Translations under genes and position numbers: made by a program
The notes under the pieces: generated by a model
Databases searched by the model: none
What the model was told of the DNA's origin: nothing
What the model saw: the letters and a program-made list of their open reading frames with translations, nothing else
From: Hirundichthys speculiger
Taxonomy: Eukaryota > Chordata > Actinopteri > Beloniformes > Exocoetidae
Direction: 5' to 3'
Assembly (NCBI GenBank): GCA_018398805.1
Contig: JAGFBZ010000706.1
Span: 1-64,000 of the forward strand
Length of the DNA stretch: 64,000 bases
Shown here: in pieces, positions 10,310-21,965 of the stretch
Position numbering within the stretch: the first letter of the stretch is position 1
How the letters are laid out: each line of letters begins with the position of its first letter

Positions 10310-13300
10310 TTAAATAGTTAAATGCATTTGTTATTATATTCACTGTTGAAAAAACTTTAAAAATGAGGTTTAATTTTGAAATGTTACAAAAAGCAAATGG
10401 CACAGATTCACTCAAACTCAATTCAGTCAAAGTAATGTTTGTTATACAGTCTTGGCAACAAAAACGTTTTTATAGTTCTTGTTTAGAAACACCCACATTT
10501 CATGTAATATAGAATAATCCAAATCACTTTAAGTTATTAAAAAAGTTCTTGAGTTTTCTCTGGAAAGATACAATCAAGAATGGTTGTAGGTAATGACCAT
10601 AGTTGGAGCCCAGATATGATGTGGATATGACACTCTGAGGAGCCAGCAACATGCCCAGACCCCATGCTTTCTGTCTTTCTTCTCTGTCAGCACTTCCAAA
10701 CATGGCTACCTGCAGGGAGTAACAGACAGTGAGACTCTCTCTCAGGGATGCCAGGGTCCTGTATATTATGTTTTTAGCATGCCTTGGATTTTTTCACAGC
10801 AGCCTAAGTTACACCAAACAGAACGGAGCAGTCTGAGTCCTGCTGACACAGAGGTTGATCCAAACAAACCTGTTGCTATGAAACCATCCTCCAAGTGGAG
10901 AACAAGGACATGGAAAACAATACAACACAGTGGAGCTGGTTAAATGCCAGTTTTAACACTCATTCCCACCTTTTTAAAAGATGCATCTGTAATCTGCAGT
11001 CAGATATCTTGTTCTTGCAATTAGGATTTTATAGTTTTATAGTTACCATACTTAAGAAATCCTCCTCCAGTGAAACACTATTTGTCATTAAGATAGCTCT
11101 TAAAACAGCTGTAATAGGAACTATTTTGATCAGTGATGACACAACACTTTGATTTCAAATCCTTTTTTTTTAGTAAGCGCAGCCTCAGTCTACACAACTT
11201 TCAACATCAGCAGATTGCTGTGCTGTTCAGAGTATGTGGCAGCAAATCAGATATTACTTGACTAAGTGCGTAAAAAGTGTCTGTCTAAGCAGACACATAA
11301 GATTTTACCCTTTAATGCGACTCTGACATCCATGAATAATGGTGACAAATGATGTAAACAAAGGTGGACAGGCGCTCCTCTTTTACACATAATGACCAGG
11401 TGTTGATGGGCAAGCCTCAATCATTTCAAGGGTTTGATTAGGGGTTTTTGTCTGTAACTGGGCAACTTGTGAATCAAGCTTGAATTTGTCTAGGTTTAAA
11501 AGTACAAATGTCACAGCAGAGAAGTAGTTCCTTGTTAGTAAGGTACCAAAATTAAAACGGTCAGTTTAATAAAAGAATAGAAGTGATCATTTCGGGAGGT
11601 TTCATGCTTACAGTAGTGTCTTGAGTTACTCACTTGAAGCATTGTTCAATCGTTTGAAGGCAAACATTTTGAAGCATATGCTACCAGAGCAAACGATTCT
11701 GGTGTTGCTGTAAACTTAGCATGTGATAGAATTTGCTACATGTATTCTGTCAACAAAAACTCAGACCATAAGTTCAACAAATCAACAACAATCAACTATA
11801 AATGAGCAACGTTTTTAAAATTTTATTTCTTACTCACCTTAGAGGAACAGTGGTGGGGATTTAATTTGCAACATAATTCCAGGATGGATTCATATGGTCA
11901 AAAAAAAAAAAAAAAGAAAAGAATGAAAAAAAAGAAAGTGCTAACAGTACAGCTTTAAAATATGTTTAAGGGGAAATTTAAAGTTACGATGATTTAGAGC
12001 AAAAGAGGCATTTAATTGCTAAATATGTATTTCACTGCTTGCTTTTAAAATGGAAATAGACTTTGAGACGAAAAGAGATATTGTCATGTATTTGCTTATG
12101 CATGTTATTTTGCCACCATGTGATTTATTGCTTGATTCTGTAACTTAATTATTGCCAAGAAAAACAGGAGAAACACAAACATAGCTTAAATATTCTTACT
12201 GTGTGGTAGAACATAATCCTAATATATATGTGCAAATTGGTACCAGGACCATTCCTCTGCAAACCAGTGCGGACTGAACATGTCACATCTTTCTCTTGCA
12301 GTAATAGTCTCTTGGCTAAAATGGTTTCAAAATCTGACAGCAACTATGCAAGCATTTTCAGCAATTAGATCTCAAATTGCAGCTGTTTTGAGGTGTCCCT
12401 CAGTCATGCATGGTCCTTCAAATTGTGACTTACTCAGCAACCCATGGTGAAATTACACATAAAGTTATGTAAGGACACAGTACACTTTACTGATTCTATT
12501 TAATGTTTACACAGCAAAAGACTTAGAGACACACAAGGCTCACTGTGAGCCTTGTATGTATGAAGTAGCAGGAAGGACATTTCTGCTGTAGTTGGAGCGG
12601 AGACGGTAGGTTTTAATGACGTACTATCTTTCAGAACACTGTTCCGATAATTATCCTGTCTGACATGGATCTGTCATTAGCAGTGATTGTTTGTCCTGAT
12701 GCCCACCTCCTTGGGGACTAAAGTGTGTGAGTGCAGAGTTGGGGATGGATGCTTGGATTCCCCTGAGCTGGACAGGTTGCATTCAGGAGCCCATGTGAGG
12801 CCCAAACTGGAGCCACTGGTGAGATTGGTATCATATTAATGGCTCTGTGGGCTCCAAGATACACAACAGCAAAACCATAAGAGGCATTGGAATGTGGAGC
12901 TCCCTCGAATCATTGTCATAATTAGGGACAATTGCGCACACATACCCAGGACCTATTGTGCTTAATTGGAACCTGTCTGCTCTGACTTTTCTCATGCATC
13001 AATACACAGCTTGTGTCTGTACATTTGCAGGAGTTAAATACATTTTTTGACCTTTATGTGTTTATGTCTGTGGATGTAGGTCTATTGTAAAAGGGTGATA
13101 TTGCTCCTCTACCTCAGCATAAAGATTGGAAAGACTGACAAATAACTGCTCTTGGTCTTCAGTTGTTTTTCCACAAGGATAAGTGGGTCTCAAGCATAGA
13201 AAGCATAAAAGTGCCCAAGGTTGACATTCTTTTGGTCAGACACTAACTAGCTGCTACTGTTCCTTTATCCTTGTACCAAGTTAAGCACAGCAGTTATTCA

Positions 13301-13390
13301 GATATGAAAATAAATCTTTAATGTCTTCATGTCAGGAGAATCTTTGACTAAGATCTCAATAAGATCTTACAGCATGACAGGATTTCTGGC
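10310..13390. other. long stretch without recognised gene
   Basis: No coding exon or clear transposon was found. One short perfect fold-back lies at 12533-12555. The segment 12650-13020 is less AT-rich, has no repeat signature, and could be a conserved non-coding element; this is only a suspicion. Confidence 0.4.
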
Positions 13391-13399
13391 GACAGGGAA

Positions 13400-14220
13400 A
13401 AAGTGTGCTGGTGCTGATTTTTAAGAACATTGGAGATGTGAAGAGTTGCAGCAACTATAGAGGAATAAAGCTGATGGGCCACACAATGAAGTTAGGGAAA
13501 GAGTAGTGGGAGGTAGAATAATGGCTGAAGTGATCATTAAGTGAACAGCAGTATGGTTTCATGCCATAAAAGAGTACTACAGATGCAAAATTTACTTTGA
13601 GGATGTTGAGAGAGAAAGTCAGGGGAAGCTGCATTGTGTCTTTAGTCCCTGAGAAAGCGGATGACAGGGTGCAGAGAAAGTAGCTATGGCATTGTATGAG
13701 GAAGTTTGGAGAAGCAGAGGAGTATGTTAGAGTGGTCCAGGACATGTATGAGAGCTGTAAGACAATGGTGAGGTGTGCTGTAGGTGTAATAGAGGAATTC
13801 AAGGTGGAGGTGGGACTGCATCAAGGATCAGCTCTGAGCCCCTTCTTGCTTGCCGTGGTGATGGACAGACTGACAGATGAGGTTAGGCAGGAATCTCCAT
13901 GGACTATGAGAGGTGGAAAAGACTGTGTAAGCAGGTTGGAACAGGTGGCAAAAAATGTTGGATGTGAGGTGTGATAGAAGAGTATTAGCAAGAACGAAAG
14001 AGAAGGTGTACAAGATGGTGGTGAGATTCGAGATGTTGTATGGTTTAGAGACTGGCACTGAGTCGGAGGCAGAAGAAATTATAACACTGAGGTTCTCTTT
14101 GGGAGGGATGAGGATGGATAGGATCAGGAATGAGAACATCAGAGGGACAGCACATGCCAGATGTTTTGGAGAGACAGTCAGGGAGGCCAGACTGAGATGG
14201 TTTGGACATGTAGCCATGAC
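13400..14220 (+). pseudogene. RTE-clade LINE reverse transcriptase remnant
   Basis: The translation, across frameshifts and stops, follows RTE-type reverse transcriptase: NYRGIKLM, QQYGFMP, VQDMYESCKTMVRCAVG, then GLHQGSALSPFLLAVVMDRL. The C-terminal part continues YKMVVRFEMLYGLETG and REARLRWFGHVA. The FADD active-site segment that should follow the SPWTM block (about 13905) is missing, so there is an internal deletion. The element is dead. The order matches RTE elements, which are common in fish. Confidence 0.8.
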
Positions 14221-15070
14221 ATAAACTTCCATTGCTACGCTGATGATACGCAGCTGTACTTATCTATGAAACCGAAACTTATATATGATGCTGAAAAATT
14301 AATCCACGCGTTTGTCAGTTCTAGACTGGATTATTGCAATGCGTTGTTAGCAGGATGTCCGAAAAGCTCTCTGAATAGACTCCAATTGATCCAGAACGCA
14401 GCAGCGAGGGTGCTGACAGGAATCCGCAAGCGAGATCACGTCTCACCCGTGTTAACCTCCCTCCATTGGCTTCCTGTGAAATTTCGAATTGAGTTTAAAA
14501 TTCTGCTTCTCACATATAAGGCCCTTAATGGCCTAGCTCAGCACTATTTACAAGACTTGATAGCACGCTATGCGCCTAATAGAGCTCTCCGCTCTCAGAG
14601 TGCAGGATTACTCGTCGTTCCTAGAATATCCAAAAGTAGGTTTGGAGGACGGGCCTTCTGCTACCAGGCACCTTTTTTTTATGGAACCAGCTACCATTTG
14701 GGGTTAAGGAGGCTGACACTATCTCCATCTATAAAACTAAATTGAAAACATTTCTGTTTAGTAAAGCCTACAGTTAGTCTAAACTATAGTGTGTAGGGGC
14801 TAATAGTTATAGCCATAGTTGTAGGAGCTAAGACTAGAGTAGGCCCGTCTTAATCACAGCTTCATCATAGTTATGCTGCTATAGTCCTACGCTGCAGGGG
14901 GACGCCAACATGATCTGTGAGTGGTGTCTCCACTGCTCTTCCCCCTTTTCTTCCCTTTCCTCCTCCCTTCCTCCTCCTCCAGCTCATTCACAATTAATTG
15001 GGAGCACCTTGTTACTGTAACTGTGCTACATATTCTTTGCTTTCCTGTGGTTTGTTGTGCTGTTTGGCAA
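14221..15070 (+). pseudogene. L2-type LINE remnant, RT C-terminal part and 3' UTR
   Basis: The RT active-site block NFHCYADDTQLYLSMKP (14224-14275) is followed at once by KLIHAFVSSRLDYCNALLAG and LQLIQNAAARVLTGIRKRDH, which normally lie about 100 residues further on, so an internal segment is lost. The end LHWLPVKFRIEFKILLLTYK is also L2-typical. It abuts the RTE remnant with no spacer, giving a chimeric open frame from 14161. The 3' UTR runs to the Tc1 junction near 15077. Confidence 0.82.
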
Positions 15071-15076
15071 GTGGAA

Positions 15077-16552
15077 CACAATCGTGAAGTGGAACGAAAT
15101 TTATTGGATATTTTAAACTTTTTTAACAAATAAAAAACTGAAAAGTGGGGCGTGCAATATTATTCGGCCCCTTTACTTTCAGTGCAGCAAACTCACTCCA
15201 GAAGTTCAGTGAGGATCTCTGAATGATCCAATGTTGTCCTAAATGACTGATGATGATCAATAGAATCCACCTGTGTGTAATCAAGTCTCTGTATAAATGC
15301 ACCTGCTCTGTGATAGTCTCAGGGTTCTGTTTAAAGCTCAGAGAGCATCATGAAGACCAAGGAACACACCAGGCAGGTCCCAGATACTGTTGTGGAGAAG
15401 TTTAAAGCCGGATTTGGAGACAAAAAGATTTCCCAAGCTTTAAACATCTGAAGGAGCACTGTGCAAGCAATCACATTAAAATGAATGAGTATCAGACCGC
15501 TGCAAATCTACCAAGACCCGGCCGTCTCTCTAAACTTCCATCTGGAACAAGGAGAAGACTGATCAGAGATGCAGCCAAGAGGCCCATGATCACTCTGGAT
15601 GAACTGCAGAGATCTACAGCTGAGGTGGGAGAGTCTGTCCAGAGGACAACAATCAGTCGTACACTGCACAAATCTGGCCTTAATGGAAGAGTGGCAAGAA
15701 GAAAGCCATTTCTCAAAGATATCCATAAAAAGTCTTGTTTAAAGTTTGCCACAAGCCACCTGGGAGACACACCAAACATGTGGAAGAAGGAGCTCTGGTC
15801 AGATGAAACCAAAATCAGACTTTTTGGCCACAATGCAAAATGATATGTTCACCCTGAACACACCATCCCCACTGTCAAACATGGTGGTGGCAGCATCATG
15901 GTTTGGGCCTGCTTTACTTCAGCAGGGACAGGGAAGATGGTTAAAATTGATGGGAAGATGGATGGAGCCAAATACAGGACCATTCTGGAAGAAAACCTGT
16001 TGGAGTCTGCAAAAGACCTGAGACTGGGACGGAGATTTATCTTCCAACAGGACAATGATCCAAAACATAAAGACAAATCTACAATGGAACGGTTCACAAA
16101 TAAACGTAACCAGGTGTTAGAACGGTCAAGTCAAAGTCCAGACCTGACTCCAATCGAGAATCGGTGGACAGAGCTGAAGACTGCTATTAACAAATGCTCT
16201 CCATCCAACCTTACTAAGCTCCAGCTGTTTTGCAAGGAAGAATGTACAAGAATTTAGTCTCTGGATGTGTTAAACTAATAGAGACAAACCCCAAGAGACT
16301 TGCAGCTGTATTTGCAGCAAAAGGTGGTGCTACTAAGTATTAACACAAGGGGGCCGAATAATATTGCACACCCCACTTTTCAGTTTTTTATTTGTTAAAA
16401 AAGTTTAAAATACCCAATAAATTTTGTTCCACTTCACGATTGTGATTGATTCTTGAAAAAAAAAATGAAAATTTTTCATTTTTATGTTTGAAGCCTGAAA
16501 TGTGGCAAAAGGTTGAAAAATTCAAGGGGGCCGAATACTTTTGCAAGGCACT
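15077..16552 (+). mobile_element. Tc1-like DNA transposon, left end truncated
   Basis: The right end terminates at ggccgaatacttttgcaagg cactg followed by TA, the usual Tc1 end and target dinucleotide. The inner inverted repeat pairs 15077-15173 with 16348-16444 at high identity (cacaatcgtgaagtggaac on one side). The right arm has another 108 bases outward (16445-16552) with no partner on the left, so the left terminus was lost by truncation. The copy carries a broken transposase. Confidence 0.88.
15350..16257 (+). pseudogene. Tc1-like transposase, stops and frameshift
   Basis: This is a DDE transposase of the Tc1/mariner superfamily. It starts MKTKEHTRQVPDTVVEKFKA in frame 2 with the DNA-binding helix-turn-helix, then a stop near 15449 and a frameshift near 15480. 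Frame 1 resumes as NEYQTAANLPRPGRLSKLPS, where GRPGR-type sequence links the two HTH domains. The catalytic residues are readable: D in WSDETK, D in FQQDNDPKH, E in DLTPIENRW (DD34E spacing as in Tc1). A further stop lies at 15841. The lesions are few, but the protein cannot be made intact. Confidence 0.9.
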
Positions 16553-16569
16553 GTACATACCTCCTACTT

Positions 16570-16670
16570 CCTAATCAGGGTCATGAAAGTCTATTGGAGC
16601 CTATCTCAGATTTCTTCGGGCAAAACGCACCCTAAAAATATCGCCAGTCCATTGCAGGGCCAATTAAGAA
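16570..16670 (-). repeat. degenerate SINE tail fragment
   Basis: Words such as ttggagcctatctcagattt and atcgccagtccattgcaggg match the tail of the SINE at 35092. That tail normally reads through a block resembling gctggataggctcc. The fragment is heavily decayed. Confidence 0.4.
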
Positions 16671-16699
16671 TCACCAGTAACCTCTGTAATATCGCCAAT

Positions 16700-17215
16700 A
16701 TTAGGAGCATCCTCTCCCAGGGTGATGCTGAAAAACTAATCCATGCATTTGTCACTTCTAGACTAGATTACCGAAATGCGTTATTAGCAGGGTGGCCAAG
16801 TAACTCACTGAACAGCCTCCAGCTGATCCAAAATGCAGCACCGCGAGTGCTGACAGGAATCAGCAAGATTAGCCTCCCTCCTTTGGCTTCTCGTAAAAAT
16901 TTAAATCAAATTCAGAGCTCTGTTACCCACATATAAAGCCCTTAACAGCCTAGATCTTCATAATTTACAAGACCTGATAATGTCTTATGCTCCTAATAGA
17001 GCTCTCTGCTCCCCGTCGATTTTGCAGGTTTGCATGTAGTTCCTAGAATATCCATAACTAGATTTGGAGGATGGGTCTTCTGCTATTAGACACATTTACT
17101 ATGGAACCAGCGACCAGTTTGGGTGACACCAGGCTGACACCACCTCCACCTTTAAAACTAAATTGAAAACATTTATGTTTAATAAAACCTATAGTTAGTC
17201 TAAACAATAGTGTTT
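16700..17215 (+). pseudogene. second L2-type LINE 3' fragment
   Basis: It covers the same part of the L2 reverse transcriptase as 14290-14770: KLIHAFVTSRLDYRNALLAG, LQLIQNAAPRVLTGISK, then the frame is lost. The nucleotide tail reads aaattgaaaacatttatgtt taataaaacctatagttagt, as in the first copy. It is a separate insertion, not the other half of the first, because the two overlap in content. Confidence 0.8.
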
Positions 17216-17844
17216 TAGTTCTACACTGTGTATACAGCGCATAGCCATAGCAACAGTTAGTCATGCCTATACAAAAGGAATGGCTGTAGCCAAGAGGTTT
17301 TATAAAAGGTTTTATATATTTTGTTTTTGGAGAGCTCTCTAATACGCTCTCCACTCACTTTAATCAGGTTGAAGTCTGGATGACTTTGACTTGAAACACC
17401 TTGATTCAGTTATTTTTCTACTGTTCTGCTGCGGGTTTGCTGGGTTGCTCTGTTGCATTTGAGCCAAATATATGTCAGACGAACAGGCTCATATTTGATT
17501 CTAGAATACTTTTGTGTACAAAAGAATTTATGATTGATTCAATAACTGCAAGGTTTTGTGGCCCAAGAAAGCCCTCAACTTCATCACCATTGACAGTTGT
17601 TATGAGGCGTATGTGCTGATATGCTGGTTTGGCTTTCATCAAATGGGGCACTGTGTAGAATGGTCAGTCATCTCTAATATAGTCTTGTCTGGCCAAGAAA
17701 ACTCTTGTGGCATGGCCACTTGCAAATTTGCAAACCTAAGCCATGCAGTGAGACTTTTTTTGTTTTGGTTTTAGATAGATGTTTTCTCTTGGTTTAAAAA
17801 AAGCCCGACTTTTCAGTCTTTTTCTACTTTTACTGTCACAACCT

Positions 17845-18005
17845 TTAAGCCTCTCCAGTGGCTTAGTGGCAGTGTTTTCACCATTTTCACCATGTTGGAG
17901 GTCCAGGTTTGAATCCTGGTTGTGTCAGAAAGGACATCCGGTGTAAGTGTTTTACCAAATCACTTATGTGGGTGACTCTGTGGTGGCAACAGGGAACAAC
18001 TGAAA
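17845..18005 (+). mobile_element. tRNA-derived SINE with RTE-like tail
   Basis: The 5' part has a polymerase III A box (tggcttagtgg) and B box (ggtttgaatcc). The 3' part, gaaaggacatccggtgtaag ... ccaaatcacttatgtgg, resembles the tail shared with fish RTE LINEs, which would supply its reverse transcriptase. The copy is degenerate. Confidence 0.6.
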
Positions 18006-18172
18006 AGGAAATTTGCACTGGTACAAAATTTTACTTTTAAAATGTTATTTAAGAGCTACAGAGTCTGAGCAAAGCATTACATAGATCCCAGAAAGAACTA
18101 GAAGGCTCTTACTGGAACATCCATTCTGAAAACTGTCTTAAATAGTTTTTTACTTATTAACGATCTTTCTCA

Positions 18173-18411
18173 CTCTAGATCAGAGGTCTTCAACCCTGGT
18201 CCTCGTGACCCCTATCCAGCAGGTTTTAGATGTTTCCCTGCTTTATCACACCCTGATACAAGTGGCTGTGTCATTAACAGACTTGTGCAGACTTTGAGGA
18301 CAACCTGATAATGACCATTAATTAAAATCAGGTGTGTTGAAGCAGGGAAACCTCTAAAACCTGCTGGATAGGGGGTCACGAGGACCAGGGTTGAAGACCT
18401 CTGCTCTAGAT
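18173..18411. mobile_element. hAT MITE, 223 bp, long TIRs, 8-bp TSD
   Basis: The element at 18181-18403 begins cagaggtcttcaaccctggt and ends with its inverted copy. The arms are about 70 bases long. The target duplication ctctagat is exact on both sides (18173-18180, 18404-18411). The CAG...CTG ends with 8-bp duplication fit the hAT superfamily. Confidence 0.9.
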
Positions 18412-18514
18412 GGAAGGATTCCAATTTGAAATGATCCTTCCAAACTGATAAGCAATTGTTTGCCTTTAACTGCTAATTTCTTTTTTCCTGTATATTGTGC
18501 TGCTCACCTGAATG

Positions 18515-18913
18515 CTCCACACCAGCCATTCCCAAACTTCAGAATACCAAGACCCAATTTGAAATGTGAAAAATATCTGTGGCCCATGCAAACCTTTAAA
18601 ACACCACTTTGATCAAAATACAAGACTAAAAGCTACATTCCAATATTAATGTAAGGGGTCAACAAATAAGGTGACACTTGTCACTTGTCATGTTAAGATT
18701 ACAGTAGAATAACACTCAATTGGTTTTTTATTATTTCTAAATATTTTTTTAATCATGTAATACATGTTTTACAGTAATTTCAAAACATATTTTTGTAAAA
18801 TCGAGGATTTAAAAGATTTGTTTATTTTTAATGACCTCTCACGGCCCACCTGCAGTACCTCGATGGCCCACCAGGAGGCCACAGCCCACACTTTGGGAAT
18901 CACTGCTCCACAC
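18515..18913. mobile_element. hAT MITE, 383 bp, 8-bp TSD
   Basis: The element at 18523-18905 starts cagccattcccaaacttc and ends gtttgggaat-like sequence ctttgggaatcactg. The exact duplication ctccacac flanks it (18515-18522, 18906-18913). Its ends resemble those of the element at 50482. Confidence 0.88.
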
Positions 18914-19215
18914 CATGAAACTAACTAAGCTTCTGCTTTCATAGAGGTGGTCACATTTGCTGATGACCAGTTGATAAAATAAGCATTTGATTAGCAATGC
19001 CTGGCTGCTACTTACCTGCTTAACTACTGTGGAAGCAGTGAGGGTGTGCCTGTCATTTCATACACTGCTTCTACATTTTAGTTTAGTATTTATTAAAAAA
19101 CAAAAAATCTTGACATGGTGTAATATATTTCTAAACAACAGCTGAGCGTTACACTGGGATGGTAGAAAAGTAATACAAAACAAATGAAGCCAAAAATCCA
19201 AATACAACTTAAGTT

Positions 19216-19268
19216 GTTTTGTTAAGAGATATACAAGTTTTAGCAAATTGTATATCTCTTAACAAAAC
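19216..19268. repeat. perfect 21-bp inverted repeat (hairpin)
   Basis: Arms 19216-19236 and 19248-19268 are exact reverse complements (gttttgttaagagatataca with one more base), separated by an 11-base loop. Forty-two paired bases without a mismatch is far beyond chance. Confidence 0.9.
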
Positions 19269-19290
19269 CAGAGCAAGGATGTTTTTCATC

Positions 19291-19316
19291 CTCCTCACTC
19301 TGAGAAGAGTGAGGAG
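19291..19316. repeat. perfect 11-bp inverted repeat
   Basis: Arms ctcctcactct and agagtgaggag are separated by 4 bases, 22 bases downstream of the larger hairpin at 19216. Confidence 0.8.
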
Positions 19317-19429
19317 AAAAAGAGAAAAAAATAAATCACTTCCATTATTATCATTTGATTTATTATTCGAGTCTAAATGATGTTTTATTTTGAAAAATGA
19401 CCACATTCTCTCCATTACACCCGTCTAAG

Positions 19430-19652
19430 ACTTCAAGACCTGTGTTTCGGTCACATGGCAAAATGAGTCTTAAAAGTGAGTTGCACGTGAATACACAGCA
19501 AATTTACGTTTATTATAATATATAGAAAATACCATATGCCAGTCGTATCATTTTATTTTGTTGTATTTATCTACGACACAATTTACAGACAGGTCTTTGA
19601 AAATATTGCCTGCCATTAAACTGGTCCGTAACGCAAAAAGGTTGGGGACCAC
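19430..19652 (-). mobile_element. hAT MITE, one end only
   Basis: The right border reads aaaggttggggaccactg, which in reverse is the hAT-type end cagtggtccccaacc. The matching opposite end was not found, so the other boundary is approximate and the copy is truncated. Confidence 0.5.
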
Positions 19653-19654
19653 TG

Positions 19655-21480
19655 GTCTAGCCTATATCTTTTTTTTAAAGTAAAAATTATGATTTTTTGA
19701 GTGGTTACAGAAATTGAAATGAATCTGCCAAAATTACAGAGGTTCTGGTCATCCACGACAATTATTCTTGGAAGGAAGGGGAGAAAGCATGACTTTGTTG
19801 CATAACAAGCATGATAATGAAAATGTAATCTTTTTGTATTTGAGTTTTATCATCCTTAAAAAAATACTGTTTAAGTTTTGTGGCAAAAATGTAATGGAAA
19901 TGCACCTAGTGATACAGTTTATTATCACTGTGTCACTACAAGGCATCACTTACTCTTACTGCACACTTGCTAATAAACTGCAACCCTCTAGCCTGGCCAC
20001 AATCTCTTACATTAGTTACTTCTGCAGTGCCATTCCTTCATCTTTCACATTCAGATATCTTTTTAAAGCTTCAGGCTTGAGGGAGGCAGGTCCGTTTGAC
20101 TCCCAGAAAAATGCATTCCTCTTCCTCCTACCTTTGCCAGCTTGAGCCTCTAAATTCTGTGACACTATTTTTATTAATGCCTTGTGATTACTCATTCTAA
20201 ATTATGAATTTAAATATAAATTTGACACCTTCCACCTCTGAGTGTTGGGCTTTAAATAGAAAAAGATAAAACATGCATAGCTCTATTGTATCAATAAAAT
20301 TAAGTCCATTCATGGAAAAAAAAAAAGAAAATCAGATTTATTCTCAAAACCCCAAACTCTGCTTTATTGCCATCTTAAGGCACTAGGGATATAATAAGAT
20401 GTCTTGTGGGATGATATGCTCAGTATGAAAGGATAAAAACAAAGAATAATTGTACATTCGCACAGTTTGCAGTCTGCACATTATAATCTTCCTAATCCCT
20501 GTAAAAACCCCAAGGATGTATGTTTCACTTGTGACTACAGTATAGACACTTGTATGTACATTACTTCACTTACAGCTGTGTAATTTCACTCACAGATACA
20601 TAAAAAAAAAAAAAAAGCCCTGGCAGGCTGATAAAAGTTAAAAAAATGAATATTTGTGTGTGTAACTCTTCTGCTTTAGGACAGGTTTACAGTTTCATGC
20701 TAGCAGGATGGATTCCTGAAATAAACTTTTCAGAGCGAGGGAGTGAAAACAACTCCCTCTCTTTTGTGAGGAAGACAAGGCTTGGCTCGATATTCATCAG
20801 TAGGGATAACCTCTGACCTCAAAATCATATGATGCTGAGTGCTGGAGATCCTGCTGCAGCCAGACAGTCTGTCTGAGATGCCATTGCTCTCTCCTCTTGA
20901 CACTTTCTCTCCCTCTTTCTCCTGCCTCCCACTCTTCCCTGTCTCCTCACCTCTCCTGCTGTTCCAGGGACTGTATGAAATGTGTTCAGTTCTGGGGGCC
21001 TAGGGAGTGGAGCTAAACATCGTGTTATATTTTCAAAAACACTCCAGAATTGGAGTCATGTTTTATTTTCCATTAAAAATATAAGACTATGCCAAGATGA
21101 TGACCAATATCATTTTATCATGGTATAAACTACCACACAATCATTCAATCTGGCTTCGTAGCACCTTTGAAGATTATTGACCAATGGGGAAATGTGCATA
21201 AATAACTAACAGGGATGGGGAAATAACCAGAGTGAGATGTGTAGTGTAATTTGCTCAGAATTGATAATTTTTTTAGTTAAGACAAAAACATTGTGAGCAG
21301 CACTGGTAAAACATGCCTTACTGTATACATAGTTTTCAACATATTTGCATAATCTCAGCCACACTTGCTGCTCTGTGTTAGATCACTGTCTTGGCTTGTT
21401 TTAATGTACTGACCTCACATCTGCACCGACTCACTATTTTTTTTATTTATTTAACTTTTTAACTGTTTATATTGAGTGTT
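19655..21480. other. no gene recognised
   Basis: AT-rich DNA with short open frames that show no family features (for example 19768-20145). The segment 20690-21010 is more GC-rich and free of repeat signatures, which could reflect constraint, but nothing more can be said. Confidence 0.4.
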
Positions 21481-21482
21481 AT

Positions 21483-21964
21483 TTTTCATGGCCTGGTCGA
21501 CCATTGGCAGCCCTGTGGGTGTATGTGTGTGTCAAGTTGGCATCTCTCCCTGTCTTTAGTGGTTCCTGTTTTACTTTGAAAGGTCTGTCTTGTCTTCATT
21601 GTTTTCTGCTTTGCTTCCTCCCTCTTGTTACCTTGATTCCCCGCACCTGCCTCTCATTTGTTCCTCTGTGTCTTTAAGTCCTATCTTTTCCCTTGTCTGC
21701 GTAGGTCTGTTTGTGGCATGTATGAGTTTTGCTGTTCTGCTTGTTCCCCTCTCATCATCCTTTTCGTCTTCCTGGGTTTGGACATTCAGTTAAGTTTGTG
21801 TTTTGGGGTTTTTTCTTCTCTTGTTTCTGGGACTTTGGGATTTTTGGAATTTGTATTTTAATGTTTTTGGATTTTGGGATTTTTTTGGTTTCTGTGAATA
21901 AACCCTTTTGTGTTTTTGGAACTCCTGCTCTTGGGTCCTCCTTCCCCCTCTGCAGAACATGACA
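21483..21964 (+). mobile_element. solo LTR, family copy 1
   Basis: This copy shares an LTR layout with 26278 and 49486: ttcctgttttactttgaa, gtctgtcttgtc, cacctgcctctcatttgttc, a TATA-like tctttaagtc, then aataaaccctttt(g) as polyadenylation signal, and tcttgggtcctcc before the catgaca end. The 5' edge has drifted (tttttcatgg instead of tgtcatgg), and a 5-bp duplication (gttat/gttag) is only approximate. No internal retrotransposon sequence lies beside it. Confidence 0.7.
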
Positions 21965-21965
21965 G

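Noticed and set aside
17845..17930. Functional tRNA gene
   Set aside because: A and B boxes are present, but the sequence does not fold as a full cloverleaf by eye and continues into a SINE body.
19768..20145. 125-codon ORF as a gene
   Set aside because: No domain, signal or splice context; its composition follows the AT-rich background.
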